Source: an uncultured Eubacteriales bacterium (GTDB taxonomy: Bacteria; Bacillota; Clostridia; Oscillospirales; Acutalibacteraceae). Taken from it: a stretch of 27,467 nucleotides of DNA. The notes under the pieces were generated by a model. It was not told the DNA's origin. It did no database searches and worked only from the letters and a program-made list of their open reading frames with translations. The DNA lies in assembly GCA_934525065.1 (NCBI GenBank), contig CAKSYX010000029.1, positions 1 to 27,467 on the forward strand. Reading direction: 5' to 3'. Made by a program: the position numbers and the translations under genes. Of the stretch, positions 1 to 7,104 are shown piece by piece. The stretch's first letter is position 1. Every line of letters begins with the position of its first letter.

Positions 1-13
1 CCTCAACATCCCT

Positions 14-93
14 TAGATAATAGATAATGGATAATAAATAATAGATAATAGATATTTGCCGCACAGCGGCAATCTAATATCTAAAATCTAACT
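14..93. repeat. Heptad tandem repeat tract with central GC hairpin upstream of glgA
   Basis: Six tandem 7-mers of the form TAGATAA (variants TGGATAA, TAAATAA, TAGATAT) fill positions 14-55. A perfect hairpin follows (TTGCCGC, loop ACA, GCGGCAA; 56-72). Three complementary 7-mers of the form TCTANNN then occupy 73-93, so the tract can fold back on itself around the hairpin. The same 7-base period and TCTA/TAGA core recur at 8065-8099, 8911-8945 and 9004-9038. No function is known to me; it sits in the glgA leader just before the ribosome binding site AAAGGAG. Confidence 0.8.
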
Positions 94-110
94 TGTGAAA
101 GGAGCAGAAC

Positions 111-1538
111 ATGAAAGTACTGTTCGTTGCCTCCGAGGCGCAGCCGTTCATCGCCAGCGGCGGACTCGGAGACGTTGCAGGCTCTCTGCCGCAGGCGTTG
201 AGAAAAAGGCTCATCGGCTGCCGCGTTGTGATGCCGCTTTATGACACAATCAGCCGGGAACTCAAAGACACAATGACCTTTATCACAAGCATTTCCGTTC
301 CGGTTGCCTGGAGAAGGCAATACTGCGGAGTTTTTCAGGCTAAGTATAAGGGTGTAATATACTACCTCATCGACAATCAGTATTATTTCAAGCGCGATAC
401 GATTTACGGCCACTATGATGACGCGGAACGCTTCACCTTCTTTTCAAGGGCTGTTCTTGAAATTCTTCCGCATATTGATTTCAGGCCGGACATCATTCAC
501 TGCAACGACTGGCAGAGCGCGCTCACGCCGGTGTTCTATACCACAATGTACAGCAAAGACCCGTGGTATCAGGGAATCAAAACCGTTTTCACGATTCACA
601 ACATCCAGTATCAGGGAACATACGGCATGGACCTTGTTTCGGACGTAATCGGCCTCAAGCCTGAGGACGCCGGAATCGTTGAATATGACGGAGACGTCAA
701 CTTCATGAAGGGCGCAATCGAATGTGCAGACAAGGTGACAACCGTCTCTCCGTCCTATGCACAGGAAATTCTTGACCCGTGGTACAGCAGCGGCCTTGAC
801 ACAATCCTCAAGGCCCGTCAGTGGAAGCTGCAGGGAATCCTCAACGGAATCGACACCGAAAGCTATGACCCCGAAACTGACAGGGCGATTGAAAAGAATT
901 ACAGCGCAAAGACCGCCGAAAGCGGAAAAGCGGAAAACAAAAGGGCACTTCAGGAAAACATGGGGCTGCCTGTCCGCAGTGATGTGCCGATGATCGGCCT
1001 TGTTTCGCGTCTTGTTTCTCACAAGGGGCTTGACCTTGTGAAGGGTATTTTTGACGAGTTCCTTTCAACAACGGACGTTCAGGTTGTTGTTGTCGGCTCC
1101 GGAGACTGGCAGTATGAAAACTATTTCCGCGAGCTTTGCAACCGCTATCCGGGCAAGATTGCCGTAAGAATCGGCTTTGTTCCTTCGCTCGCGCGTAAAA
1201 TCTATGCGGCTGCGGACCTGTTCCTCATGCCTTCAAAGAGTGAGCCGTGCGGACTTTCTCAGATGGTTGCTTTGCGTTACGGAACCGTGCCCATCGTCCG
1301 TGAAACAGGCGGTCTTCGCGATTCCATCACCGACAGCGGCGACGGAAAAGGCAACGGCTTCACCTTTAAGACCTATAATGCCCATGATATGCTTGACGCA
1401 ATTCGCCGCGGTCTTGCTGCGTATTATGACAAGCCGCATTGGAGAGAGCTTGTTAAACGTGCAATGGAATGTGATTTCAGCTGGGGCAGAAGCTCAAACG
1501 AATATATCAAAATGTACCGTCAGCTTCTCAAGGACTGA
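111..1538 (+). CDS. glgA: Glycogen (starch) synthase, GT5 family
   Basis: The 475-residue product is the usual length for bacterial ADP-glucose:glycogen glucosyltransferase, the enzyme that extends alpha-1,4-glucan chains in the cytoplasm. The N-terminal Rossmann domain opens with the glycogen synthase signature SEAQPFIASGGLGDVAG (residues 8-24). The lysine of the classic KTGGL motif is replaced here by Ala/Ser, a variant I recall from Clostridia. The C-terminal domain carries the retaining-glycosyltransferase motif SEPCGLSQMVALRYG (about residue 377 on) and the GTVPIVRETGGL stretch. AAAGGAG sits 6-7 bases before the ATG. No other glycogen gene is visible, although the upstream neighbour lies outside the window. 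Copy 1 of the 226 bp inverted-repeat element begins 16 bases after the stop and probably terminates transcription. Confidence 0.96.
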   Translation: MKVLFVASEAQPFIASGGLGDVAGSLPQALRKRLIGCRVVMPLYDTISRELKDTMTFITSISVPVAWRRQYCGVFQAKYKGVIYYLIDNQYYFKRDTIYGHYDDAERFTFFSRAVLEILPHIDFRPDIIHCNDWQSALTPVFYTTMYSKDPWYQGIKTVFTIHNIQYQGTYGMDLVSDVIGLKPEDAGIVEYDGDVNFMKGAIECADKVTTVSPSYAQEILDPWYSSGLDTILKARQWKLQGILNGIDTESYDPETDRAIEKNYSAKTAESGKAENKRALQENMGLPVRSDVPMIGLVSRLVSHKGLDLVKGIFDEFLSTTDVQVVVVGSGDWQYENYFRELCNRYPGKIAVRIGFVPSLARKIYAAADLFLMPSKSEPCGLSQMVALRYGTVPIVRETGGLRDSITDSGDGKGNGFTFKTYNAHDMLDAIRRGLAAYYDKPHWRELVKRAMECDFSWGRSSNEYIKMYRQLLKD

Positions 1539-1554
1539 TGCGAATACAAAAGCA

Positions 1555-1781
1555 AAGGGGCTGTTGCATTTAGATGCAGAAAGCGTTTTCTTTGCCCCGA
1601 AGCTGTATGTAGATACCGCGAGTGGGCAAAAAAACGCTTAAAAGAGCAAAATTATTTTTAGATTCCATCAATAAACAAAGACTATATTTCATAGAAAGCC
1701 TTGGTTTTGATAGGCCTCGTGAAATATAGTCTTTTTCTTTTTGTTTTGCTCTTTGGTCTGCGCTAAATGCGACAGCCCCTT
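1555..1781. repeat. Inverted-repeat element, copy 1 (~227 bp, MITE-like)
   Basis: The element is bounded by an 18 bp terminal inverted repeat: AAGGGGCTGTTGCATTTA at the left and TAAATGCGACAGCCCCTT at the right, with one mismatch. Nested inside are a hairpin pairing AAGCGTT..TTTGCCC with GGGCAAA..AACGCTT, a stem AAAGAGCAAAA / TTTTGCTCTTT, and an inner stem AAAGACTATATTTCA / TGAAATATAGTCTTT. It carries no ORF. It lies between the convergent glgA and secB-like genes and ends in a T-run, so it likely acts as a bidirectional terminator. It is nearly identical to the copies at 5765 and 27394 and shares its right two thirds with the copy at 20530. I see no clear target-site duplication. Confidence 0.88.
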
Positions 1782-1814
1782 TTTTTATATGTTTTTTTAT
1801 ATGTTTTTGAAGCC

Positions 1815-2201
1815 TTACTTCATTTCCATGCGATAGATTTCCTGGTCTTCAATGTCGATGTTTTCAACAATGATAGGCTTGATTCCGGCGTTCGCCGAAA
1901 TCGTTGTGATGAGCGCTTTTCCAAGCGGAAAAAGCTCCTTGAACGTGTCAACGTGAATGAACTCTTTTTCAACGCTCTTTTTAATTTCAAAAATGCCTTT
2001 CAGCTCCACGCTGACGTTCAGAACGTCAGGCTGCTTTTTGTCGAGCACTTCAATCGAAAGCGTTGCTTCGCAGGTTGAGTTCGGCGTGTATTTTACGTTG
2101 TGGGAGACGGTGTTGCTGAAGCAGAGCTGAACCGCCCCGTTCACTGCGTTGTTGAATTTGATTTTGCTGACCTTGTATGCTTTAAGCTGAACGCTGCTCA
2201 T
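1815..2201 (-). CDS. SecB-like chaperone family protein
   Basis: A 128-residue soluble protein with no signal peptide or membrane segment. Its pattern of alternating beta strands, followed by FPLGKALITTISANAGIKPI and then IIVENIDIED, resembles the C-terminal half of SecB (Pfam SecB family), where an 'FP..R..I..L...G.PP' segment and a final helix occur. Canonical SecB is a proteobacterial export chaperone; SecB-like proteins in Firmicutes are scattered and their clients are mostly unknown. The start overlaps the stop of the upstream ydcF-like gene by four bases (ATGA), and GGAAAGG lies about 13 bases upstream, so translation is probably coupled. The family call rests on pattern recognition only and is moderate. 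Confidence 0.62.
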   Translation of the reverse strand: MSSVQLKAYKVSKIKFNNAVNGAVQLCFSNTVSHNVKYTPNSTCEATLSIEVLDKKQPDVLNVSVELKGIFEIKKSVEKEFIHVDTFKELFPLGKALITTISANAGIKPIIVENIDIEDQEIYRMEMK

Positions 2202-2788
2202 TTTTTATTCATTCCTTTCCTGAAGTATTCCTGAAACAGAAGAGGAAAAACCAGCCCTTCTCTGACGTAGTTCTTCCCTCTCAGCTCCTTCGGCGAAGGA
2301 GCGGGAACGCTTTTGACCCTTACGCCGCAAAGCTTAGCGATGAAGGACGCGCGCAGAAGGTGAAATTCGCTTGAAAGGAAGGCAATTACCGGCTCCTTTT
2401 CAAGACCGAGAGAATCAATAATCGCCTTTGCGTTGAGGAAGTTTTCAAACGTTGTCTGCGATTTATCTTCAAGGAGAATTCTTTCCTTTTCAACGCCGTT
2501 TTCCGCCAGAATTTTTTCAATCGCCGCCGCTTCACTCACCGTCTGGTCGGCGTGAACGATTCCGCCGCAGCAAATTGCAATCGTGCTTTTGTGCGCCTTC
2601 AAAAACTCAGATGCCGTCTGAGCGCGCAGGCGGAGAGTCTCTTCGGGCTCGCTGCCCCTGACGCGGCAGCCCAAAATCAAAATGAAATCCGGTTCACAGT
2701 CAAGGTTTCCGTCCTTTGCCTTTGCTTCGCAGAGCGCGAAAGTGGCGGCAAGAGCCGAAAAAGCAAAAATTGCGCCTTTTATATTCAT
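2198..2788 (-). CDS. YdcF/SanA-like DUF218 protein
   Basis: A 196-residue protein with an N-terminal hydrophobic segment (residues 5-20, then CEAKAKDG) that could be a signal peptide or membrane anchor. The rest matches the DUF218 fold (ElyC/SanA/YdcF): FILILGCRV at about 31-39, an R-x-A-x-x-A helix, AICCGGIVHADQTVSEAAAI at about 73-92, the E-D-x-S-x-x-T-x-x-N motif (LEDKSQTTFENFLNA) and SSEFHLLRASFIA. Members are implicated in envelope homeostasis but the biochemical activity is unsettled. The start is supported by GGAGATGATTCG before the ATG. It is the first gene of a two-gene operon with the SecB-like gene; promoter TTGAGT-17-TACAAT lies just upstream. Confidence 0.85.
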   Translation of the reverse strand: MNIKGAIFAFSALAATFALCEAKAKDGNLDCEPDFILILGCRVRGSEPEETLRLRAQTASEFLKAHKSTIAICCGGIVHADQTVSEAAAIEKILAENGVEKERILLEDKSQTTFENFLNAKAIIDSLGLEKEPVIAFLSSEFHLLRASFIAKLCGVRVKSVPAPSPKELRGKNYVREGLVFPLLFQEYFRKGMNKK

Positions 2789-2817
2789 CGAATCATCTCC
2801 AAAACCATTCTTTTTTC

Positions 2818-2846
2818 ATTGTATCATACCGCAGAAAAAAACTCAA
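2818..2846 (-). promoter_or_regulatory. Putative sigma-A promoter for ydcF-like/secB-like operon
   Basis: Read on the minus strand, TTGAGT (2846-2841) and TACAAT (2823-2818) are separated by exactly 17 bases. The initiation point would fall about 25 bases before the ydcF-like start codon. Confidence 0.6.
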
Positions 2847-3000
2847 CGAAAAAAGCAAAACCTTTTGCTGCCGAAAACAACGCTCTATGTCATAGAAAAA
2901 GAAAAAACTGCTTAAACTATAATATATTTATATGTGTTACAGTTTTTAAAGCAAAGGCTTTTAAAAACACGGCGCGGAAATTTGCGCTGTCAGTGATGCT

Positions 3001-3120
3001 TGTCCCTCAAAATTTGCCTGCGGCACAATTTTGAGACGGACGAATTACCGTCACGCCTTGTCCGGCTGTAACAGGGATTAACGTGATATAAACATTTTGC
3101 AGCCGGAAAGGCTATGGTAA
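3001..3120 (+). repeat. glmS leader repeat, copy 1
   Basis: This 120 bp unit recurs 154 bp later (3155-3276), identical except for two added A residues in copy 2. It contains a near-perfect hairpin (CTCAAAATT / AATTTTGAG enclosing TGCC-TGC-GGCA), a short GACGG / CCGTC stem and a CCGGCTG / CAGCCGG stem. After these come a TGATATAAA extended -10-like box, a GGAAAGG Shine-Dalgarno and an ATG (3112). That ATG opens a 24-codon ORF that runs into copy 2 and stops in its first hairpin. Copy 1 is followed by a perfect hairpin (GTAACAGTGC, CGA, GCACTGTTAC; 3117-3139). It does not match the glmS ribozyme consensus as I remember it. Confidence 0.85.
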
Positions 3121-3186
3121 CAGTGCCGAGCACTGTTACGCTTCGCCGATTATATGTCCCTCAAAATTTGCCTGCGGCACAATTTT
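3112..3186 (+). CDS. Possible 24-residue leader peptide upstream of glmS
   Basis: ATG at 3112 follows GGAAAGG at the usual spacing in leader copy 1 and opens MVTVPSTVTLRRLY..., which ends with TGA inside the first hairpin of leader copy 2. The equivalent ATG in copy 2 (3270) gives only six codons and lies just before the true glmS ATG. Translation is possible from the signals but unproven. The ORF may be an accident of the duplication. Confidence 0.25.
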
Positions 3187-3276
3187 GAGACGGACGAATT
3201 ACCGTCACGCCTTGTCCGGCTGTAACAGGGATTAACGTGATATAAAAACATTTTGCAGCCGGAAAGGCTATGGTAA
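3155..3276 (+). repeat. glmS leader repeat, copy 2 (carries the glmS ribosome binding site)
   Basis: Second copy of the 120 bp leader, with two extra A residues in the ATAAAAACA stretch. Its GGAAAGG (3261-3267) lies about 10 bases before the glmS ATG at 3278 and so serves as that gene's Shine-Dalgarno. The hairpins seen in copy 1 are preserved exactly. The CCGGCTG / CAGCCGG stem closes directly against the Shine-Dalgarno, so folding could affect initiation. Confidence 0.82.
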
Positions 3277-3277
3277 T

Positions 3278-5104
3278 ATGTGCGGAATAGTAGGTTATGT
3301 AGGAAAAAACGCGGCTGTGCCGTATCTTCTTGAAGGGCTTTCGCTGCTTGAATATCGCGGTTATGATTCGGCCGGAATCGCCGTCCTCCAAGACGACAAA
3401 ATTGATGTGATAAAAACCGGCGGACGAATCTCCGGGCTTGAAAAAAAGGTTGAAGCCTCTTTTCCTAAAACGGCAACGGTCGGAATCGGCCACACACGTT
3501 GGGCGACCCACGGCGCTCCGACAGAAAGAAACGCCCACCCCCATCTGAGCCAAAGCGGACTTTTTGCCGTTGTTCACAACGGAATCATTGAAAACTACGC
3601 CGAGCTCAAGGAGAAGCTTTTGAAGGAAGGCTTTCGCTTTTCCTCCGACACCGATTCTGAGGTCATTGCTCAACTGCTTGAAAAAAATTACGACGGCTCT
3701 TTTCTCGGTACGGTGAGAAAGACCGTTGCCGCCCTTCGCGGTTCGTATGCGCTCGCCGTGCTTTGCCGAAATGAACCGCAAAGCATCGTCTGCGTCGGCT
3801 TTGAAAGTCCGCTCGTCCTCGGAAAAAGCGAAGAGGGAGTTTTCCTTGCGTCGGATTCCTCGGCACTGCTGCGTCACACGAAGGATGTTTTTCGTCTCAA
3901 AAACGGAGAAAGCGCACTCCTGCAAAACGGCACAGTGAGCTTTTTTGACCCGCAGGGCGAGCCGCTTCAAAAGCAAAGCGTTCACATTGACCGCAATGCC
4001 GGTGACGCAGAGAAAAACGGCTTTTCTCATTTTATGCTCAAGGAAATTTTTGAACAGCCGGACGCTTTCAGAAGGACTGTTGCGCCGTTCATCAAAAATG
4101 ACGATATAGAATTTGACGGTTTTTCACTTTCGCAGGAGGAGGCAGAAAAAATCAACCGCGTAATAATCACCGCCTGCGGTTCGGCGTACCACGTCGGCAT
4201 AGCAGGCTCGCTTGCGGTTGAAAGGCTTGCAAAGCTCCCCTGCACGGCGGAAATCGCTTCCGAATTTCGCTATTGCGATCCGGTGCTTGATGAAAACACC
4301 CTCGTTGTTCTCATCAGCCAGAGCGGAGAAACGGCAGACACTCTTGCCGCGCTGAGAATGGCAAAGAAAAAGGGTGCGCGCGTGCTTTCAATTGTCAATG
4401 TTCCGGAAAGCACAATAGCGAACGAAAGCGAAAATGTGATCCACACCGCCGCAGGCCCCGAAATCGCCGTTGCAACAACGAAGGCATACTGCGCTCAGCT
4501 CGGTGTTATCTACCTCCTTGCTTTGTATCTGAGCCAAAAGCGCAAGCTGATAGACCAAAATGAAAAACGCGTCTTTCTTCACGAAATAAGGGAGCTGCCG
4601 CAGAAGCTGACGCAGGCCCTTGAAAACTCGGACGCGGCGAAGGCGCTTTCAAAGCCGCTTGCCTTACTTGAACACATCTATTTCATCGGCAGGCAGTCAG
4701 ATTATGCCGCGGCAACCGAAGCTTCGCTCAAAATGAAGGAGATAAGCTATATCCACTGCGAAGCCTACGCCGCCGGCGAGCTCAAACACGGAACGATCTC
4801 CCTCATCGAAAACGGAACGCTTGTTGTTGCCTGCGCCTGCTCAGACAGACTTTTTGAAAAAACCGTTTCAAATATCCGCGAGGTCAAGGCAAGGGGCGCG
4901 CGTGTGCTTGCCGTCACGACCGAGAAGCATTTGAAGGACCTTTCGGACATGGAATACGTTCTGACCGTTCCGGAAACCGCTGAGCTGTTTTTCCCCGTTC
5001 TCGAAGCCGTTCCGCTGCAGCTGCTTGCGTTTTATACCGCTCTTTCGCGTTCATGCAGCGTTGACAAGCCGCGCAACCTTGCAAAATCGGTGACTGTGGA
5101 GTAA
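3278..5104 (+). CDS. glmS: Glutamine--fructose-6-phosphate aminotransferase (isomerizing)
   Basis: The 608-residue enzyme makes glucosamine-6-phosphate from fructose-6-phosphate and glutamine, the first committed step to UDP-GlcNAc and peptidoglycan. MCGIVGYVG at the start exposes the catalytic N-terminal Cys2 after Met removal, which fixes the ATG at 3278 over the ATG eight bases upstream. The class II glutaminase domain covers about residues 1-230 (RWATHG, HNGIIENY, SDTDSEVIAQ). Two SIS sugar-isomerase domains follow (ACGSAYHVG; SQSGETADT; EASLKMKEISY). The C-terminus NLAKSVTVE supplies the active-site lysine (K603). No glmS ribozyme is recognisable upstream; instead there is a tandemly duplicated structured leader. 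ppa follows after 79 bases with its own promoter. Confidence 0.98.
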   Translation: MCGIVGYVGKNAAVPYLLEGLSLLEYRGYDSAGIAVLQDDKIDVIKTGGRISGLEKKVEASFPKTATVGIGHTRWATHGAPTERNAHPHLSQSGLFAVVHNGIIENYAELKEKLLKEGFRFSSDTDSEVIAQLLEKNYDGSFLGTVRKTVAALRGSYALAVLCRNEPQSIVCVGFESPLVLGKSEEGVFLASDSSALLRHTKDVFRLKNGESALLQNGTVSFFDPQGEPLQKQSVHIDRNAGDAEKNGFSHFMLKEIFEQPDAFRRTVAPFIKNDDIEFDGFSLSQEEAEKINRVIITACGSAYHVGIAGSLAVERLAKLPCTAEIASEFRYCDPVLDENTLVVLISQSGETADTLAALRMAKKKGARVLSIVNVPESTIANESENVIHTAAGPEIAVATTKAYCAQLGVIYLLALYLSQKRKLIDQNEKRVFLHEIRELPQKLTQALENSDAAKALSKPLALLEHIYFIGRQSDYAAATEASLKMKEISYIHCEAYAAGELKHGTISLIENGTLVVACACSDRLFEKTVSNIREVKARGARVLAVTTEKHLKDLSDMEYVLTVPETAELFFPVLEAVPLQLLAFYTALSRSCSVDKPRNLAKSVTVE

Positions 5105-5125
5105 AAATATTGTGCATTGCTCCCA

Positions 5126-5154
5126 TTGCGTTTTTTGTCTCCTTCTGCTAAAAT
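5126..5154 (+). promoter_or_regulatory. Putative sigma-A promoter for ppa
   Basis: TTGCGT (5126-5131), a 17 base spacer and TAAAAT (5149-5154) lie between glmS and ppa. The start point would be about 20 bases before the GGGAGG ribosome binding site. Confidence 0.6.
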
Positions 5155-5183
5155 AAGCTCAGATAAAAAAGGGAGGCAAAAAA

Positions 5184-5717
5184 ATGAATATTTGGCATGA
5201 CATTTCACCGAAAAGAATAAAGCCCGACAGATTCTACGCAGTTATCGAAATTTCAAAGGGCACCAAAAATAAGTATGAGCTTGACAAGGAGACCGGTATG
5301 CTCAAGCTTGACCGCGTTCTCTTCACCTCGACCCATTATCCTGCAAACTACGGCTTCATTCCGCGCACATACGCAAGCGACAACGACCCGTTGGATGTTC
5401 TTGTTCTTTGCAGCGAGCAGATCCGCCCGATGACGATTGTTGAATGCAAGCCCATCGGCGTTCTCAAAATGACCGACAGCGGCATGAGTGACGAAAAAAT
5501 CATTGCCGTGCCCATCAACGACCCGAACTACAACACCTATGAGGATGTGTCCGAGCTTCCGTCGCACCGCTTTGAGGAAATCAAGCACTTCTTTGAGGTT
5601 TACAAGACCCTTGAGCATGACCATACAACGACCGTTTCCGAAATTTGCGACAACAGCGTTGCAAGGGAAATTATTGCAAACTGCATCGACAGATATATCG
5701 AGTATTATCAGAGATAA
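5184..5717 (+). CDS. ppa: Inorganic pyrophosphatase, family I
   Basis: A 177-residue soluble pyrophosphatase that hydrolyses PPi to phosphate and pulls biosynthetic reactions, including ADP-glucose formation, forward. The family I core is intact: PANYGFIPRT (53-62) and the metal-binding signature DNDPLD (residues 66-71). GGGAGG lies 7 bases before the ATG. Gram-positive bacteria often use family II (DHH) enzymes instead, so a family I enzyme is mildly notable. Copy 2 of the inverted-repeat element starts 47 bases after the stop, between this gene and the convergent membrane-protein gene. Confidence 0.95.
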   Translation: MNIWHDISPKRIKPDRFYAVIEISKGTKNKYELDKETGMLKLDRVLFTSTHYPANYGFIPRTYASDNDPLDVLVLCSEQIRPMTIVECKPIGVLKMTDSGMSDEKIIAVPINDPNYNTYEDVSELPSHRFEEIKHFFEVYKTLEHDHTTTVSEICDNSVAREIIANCIDRYIEYYQR

Positions 5718-5764
5718 GAACAGCCCTTTGTCCATGCGGCCGCTGCCGTTTTAAAAGCAAAAGT

Positions 5765-5990
5765 AAGGGGCTGTCGCATTTAGATGCAGAAAGCGTTTTC
5801 TTTGCCCCGAAGCTGTATGTAGATACCGCGAGTGGGAAAAAAACGCTTAAAAGAGCAAAATTATTTTTAGATTCTATCAATAAACAAAGACTATATTTCA
5901 TAGGAAGCCTCGGTTTTGATAAGCTTCGTGAAATATAGTCTTTTTCTTTTTGTTTTGCTCTTTGGTCTGCGTTAAATGCGACAGCCCCTT
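5765..5990. repeat. Inverted-repeat element, copy 2 (226 bp, intact reference copy)
   Basis: This is the cleanest copy, with a perfect 18 bp terminal inverted repeat (AAGGGGCTGTCGCATTTA / TAAATGCGACAGCCCCTT). The same nested stems as in copy 1 are present. In the apical hairpin, GAAGC pairs with GCTTC where copy 1 uses GCCT / AGGC at the same place. It lies between the 3' ends of ppa (+) and the membrane-anchored protein (-). No coding capacity. Confidence 0.9.
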
Positions 5991-6006
5991 TAAATTTGGT
6001 TTTGAG

Positions 6007-7059
6007 TTATTCTCCACCGCCAAGCTTTTCAAGCAGCGACATATTTAGATATCTGTAATTCTTCGGAATTTCAAAGAGTGAATCCGGAACCTCGCTTGTC
6101 AGCTTTGAGATGTAAAGTGAATTGACCTTTCCGTCCTTGCCAACATCGTCGCGGCGAACGAGAGTTTCGCCGTCAAAGAAGTATTTGACCGTTGCGCCGT
6201 CTTTTTCCGAAACATAGCTTTCGCAGATAAGCTCCTTGCCGTCAATCGAAACCTTTGAAACGGTGATGTCGCTGTCCTTGATCTCGCTGCCGAAGTCCTT
6301 CATAGCGCCGACGTTGAGGTCATCGCCGACAGTGTCCTCCGGCATTTTGCAATAGATTTTGAACTTGTCAAGGATAAGATAAATTGTCGGCTTTGCGTCC
6401 TTTTTGTTGCTTGTCGGAGCGAGCATGAGCATTTCGCAGTTGAGCGACTGGAACTTTGTGCTGACATAGACATTGTTGTTCTTCGTCGCCATGGTGAGCG
6501 GCGAGTCGCCGATGCTGTCGTTCATGGTTTCGTCGTTGGTCGTGAACTCCATGAGGTATGTTCCGCCGGAGAAGATGTTGTCGCGGTAATATGCAATTCT
6601 GTAAGGCTTAAGCTCGTCTTTTTGCGGCTGAGCCTTCGTTGTTGTGTTGCCGCTGTTGTTATTTGTTGAAGCCGGCGCGGTGGTTGTTTGAGAGTCCGAA
6701 ACAACGTTGCCGTCGTAGTTTTTGGTGTTGGTGATATTGAAGTTCGAGCCGGTGTAGTTTGTCGGCAGGTCGTTTTTGTTCACCTTGTCGTTGATGTTTC
6801 CGACGGTTGAGCTGAGGTTGCCGTCCTTGTCGGTCACAACAGCATAGACGTTGCCGTCCTTGTCGGTCACGGCGACCATAGTTTCCTTGCTGTCTTCGTC
6901 AACGACGGCGAGATAGGTATTTCCTTTCGCGTCAACAACGGTTGGTTTTTTTTCAACCTCAGGCCCCTTGCTTCCAAAGAGCATATACGCTCCGACCGAG
7001 CCGCCGATAACGATGACGGCGAGAAGGCCGAGAAGAATACCCCGGATGATTTTCTTCAT
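6007..7059 (-). CDS. Membrane-anchored extracytoplasmic protein, LolA/LppX-like C-terminus
   Basis: A 350-residue protein with a short positive N-terminus and a transmembrane anchor at about residues 7-29, with no lipobox cysteine. Residues about 40-85 hold imperfect copies of a 'V(T/V)DKDGNVYAVV' motif, and an Asn/Thr/Ser-rich linker spans about 95-150. The C-terminal domain (about 150-345) is strand-rich: an 'SGGTYLMEFTT' start, 'DGKELICESYV', 'KYFFDGETLV' and a final 'LFEIPKNY'. That pattern resembles LolA/LppX-type lipoprotein folds common in Clostridia. The family call is inference; the function is unknown. GGAGGAG precedes the ATG. It lies 45 bases behind mrp and is probably co-transcribed with it. 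Confidence 0.8.
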   Translation of the reverse strand: MKKIIRGILLGLLAVIVIGGSVGAYMLFGSKGPEVEKKPTVVDAKGNTYLAVVDEDSKETMVAVTDKDGNVYAVVTDKDGNLSSTVGNINDKVNKNDLPTNYTGSNFNITNTKNYDGNVVSDSQTTTAPASTNNNSGNTTTKAQPQKDELKPYRIAYYRDNIFSGGTYLMEFTTNDETMNDSIGDSPLTMATKNNNVYVSTKFQSLNCEMLMLAPTSNKKDAKPTIYLILDKFKIYCKMPEDTVGDDLNVGAMKDFGSEIKDSDITVSKVSIDGKELICESYVSEKDGATVKYFFDGETLVRRDDVGKDGKVNSLYISKLTSEVPDSLFEIPKNYRYLNMSLLEKLGGGE

Positions 7060-7104
7060 AAAAACTCCTCCAAGTAAAATATTCAGATTGTCGTATGCCG
7101 GTTT

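Noticed and set aside
3001..3277. glmS ribozyme
   Set aside because: The leader is structured, but I do not find the conserved ribozyme core (AGCGCC-type cleavage region with its pseudoknot). It cannot be called from this sequence.
3161..4030. A 289-residue minus-strand ORF antisense to glmS, and similar long antisense ORFs
   Set aside because: They mirror strongly supported genes, have no family resemblance and lack start signals.
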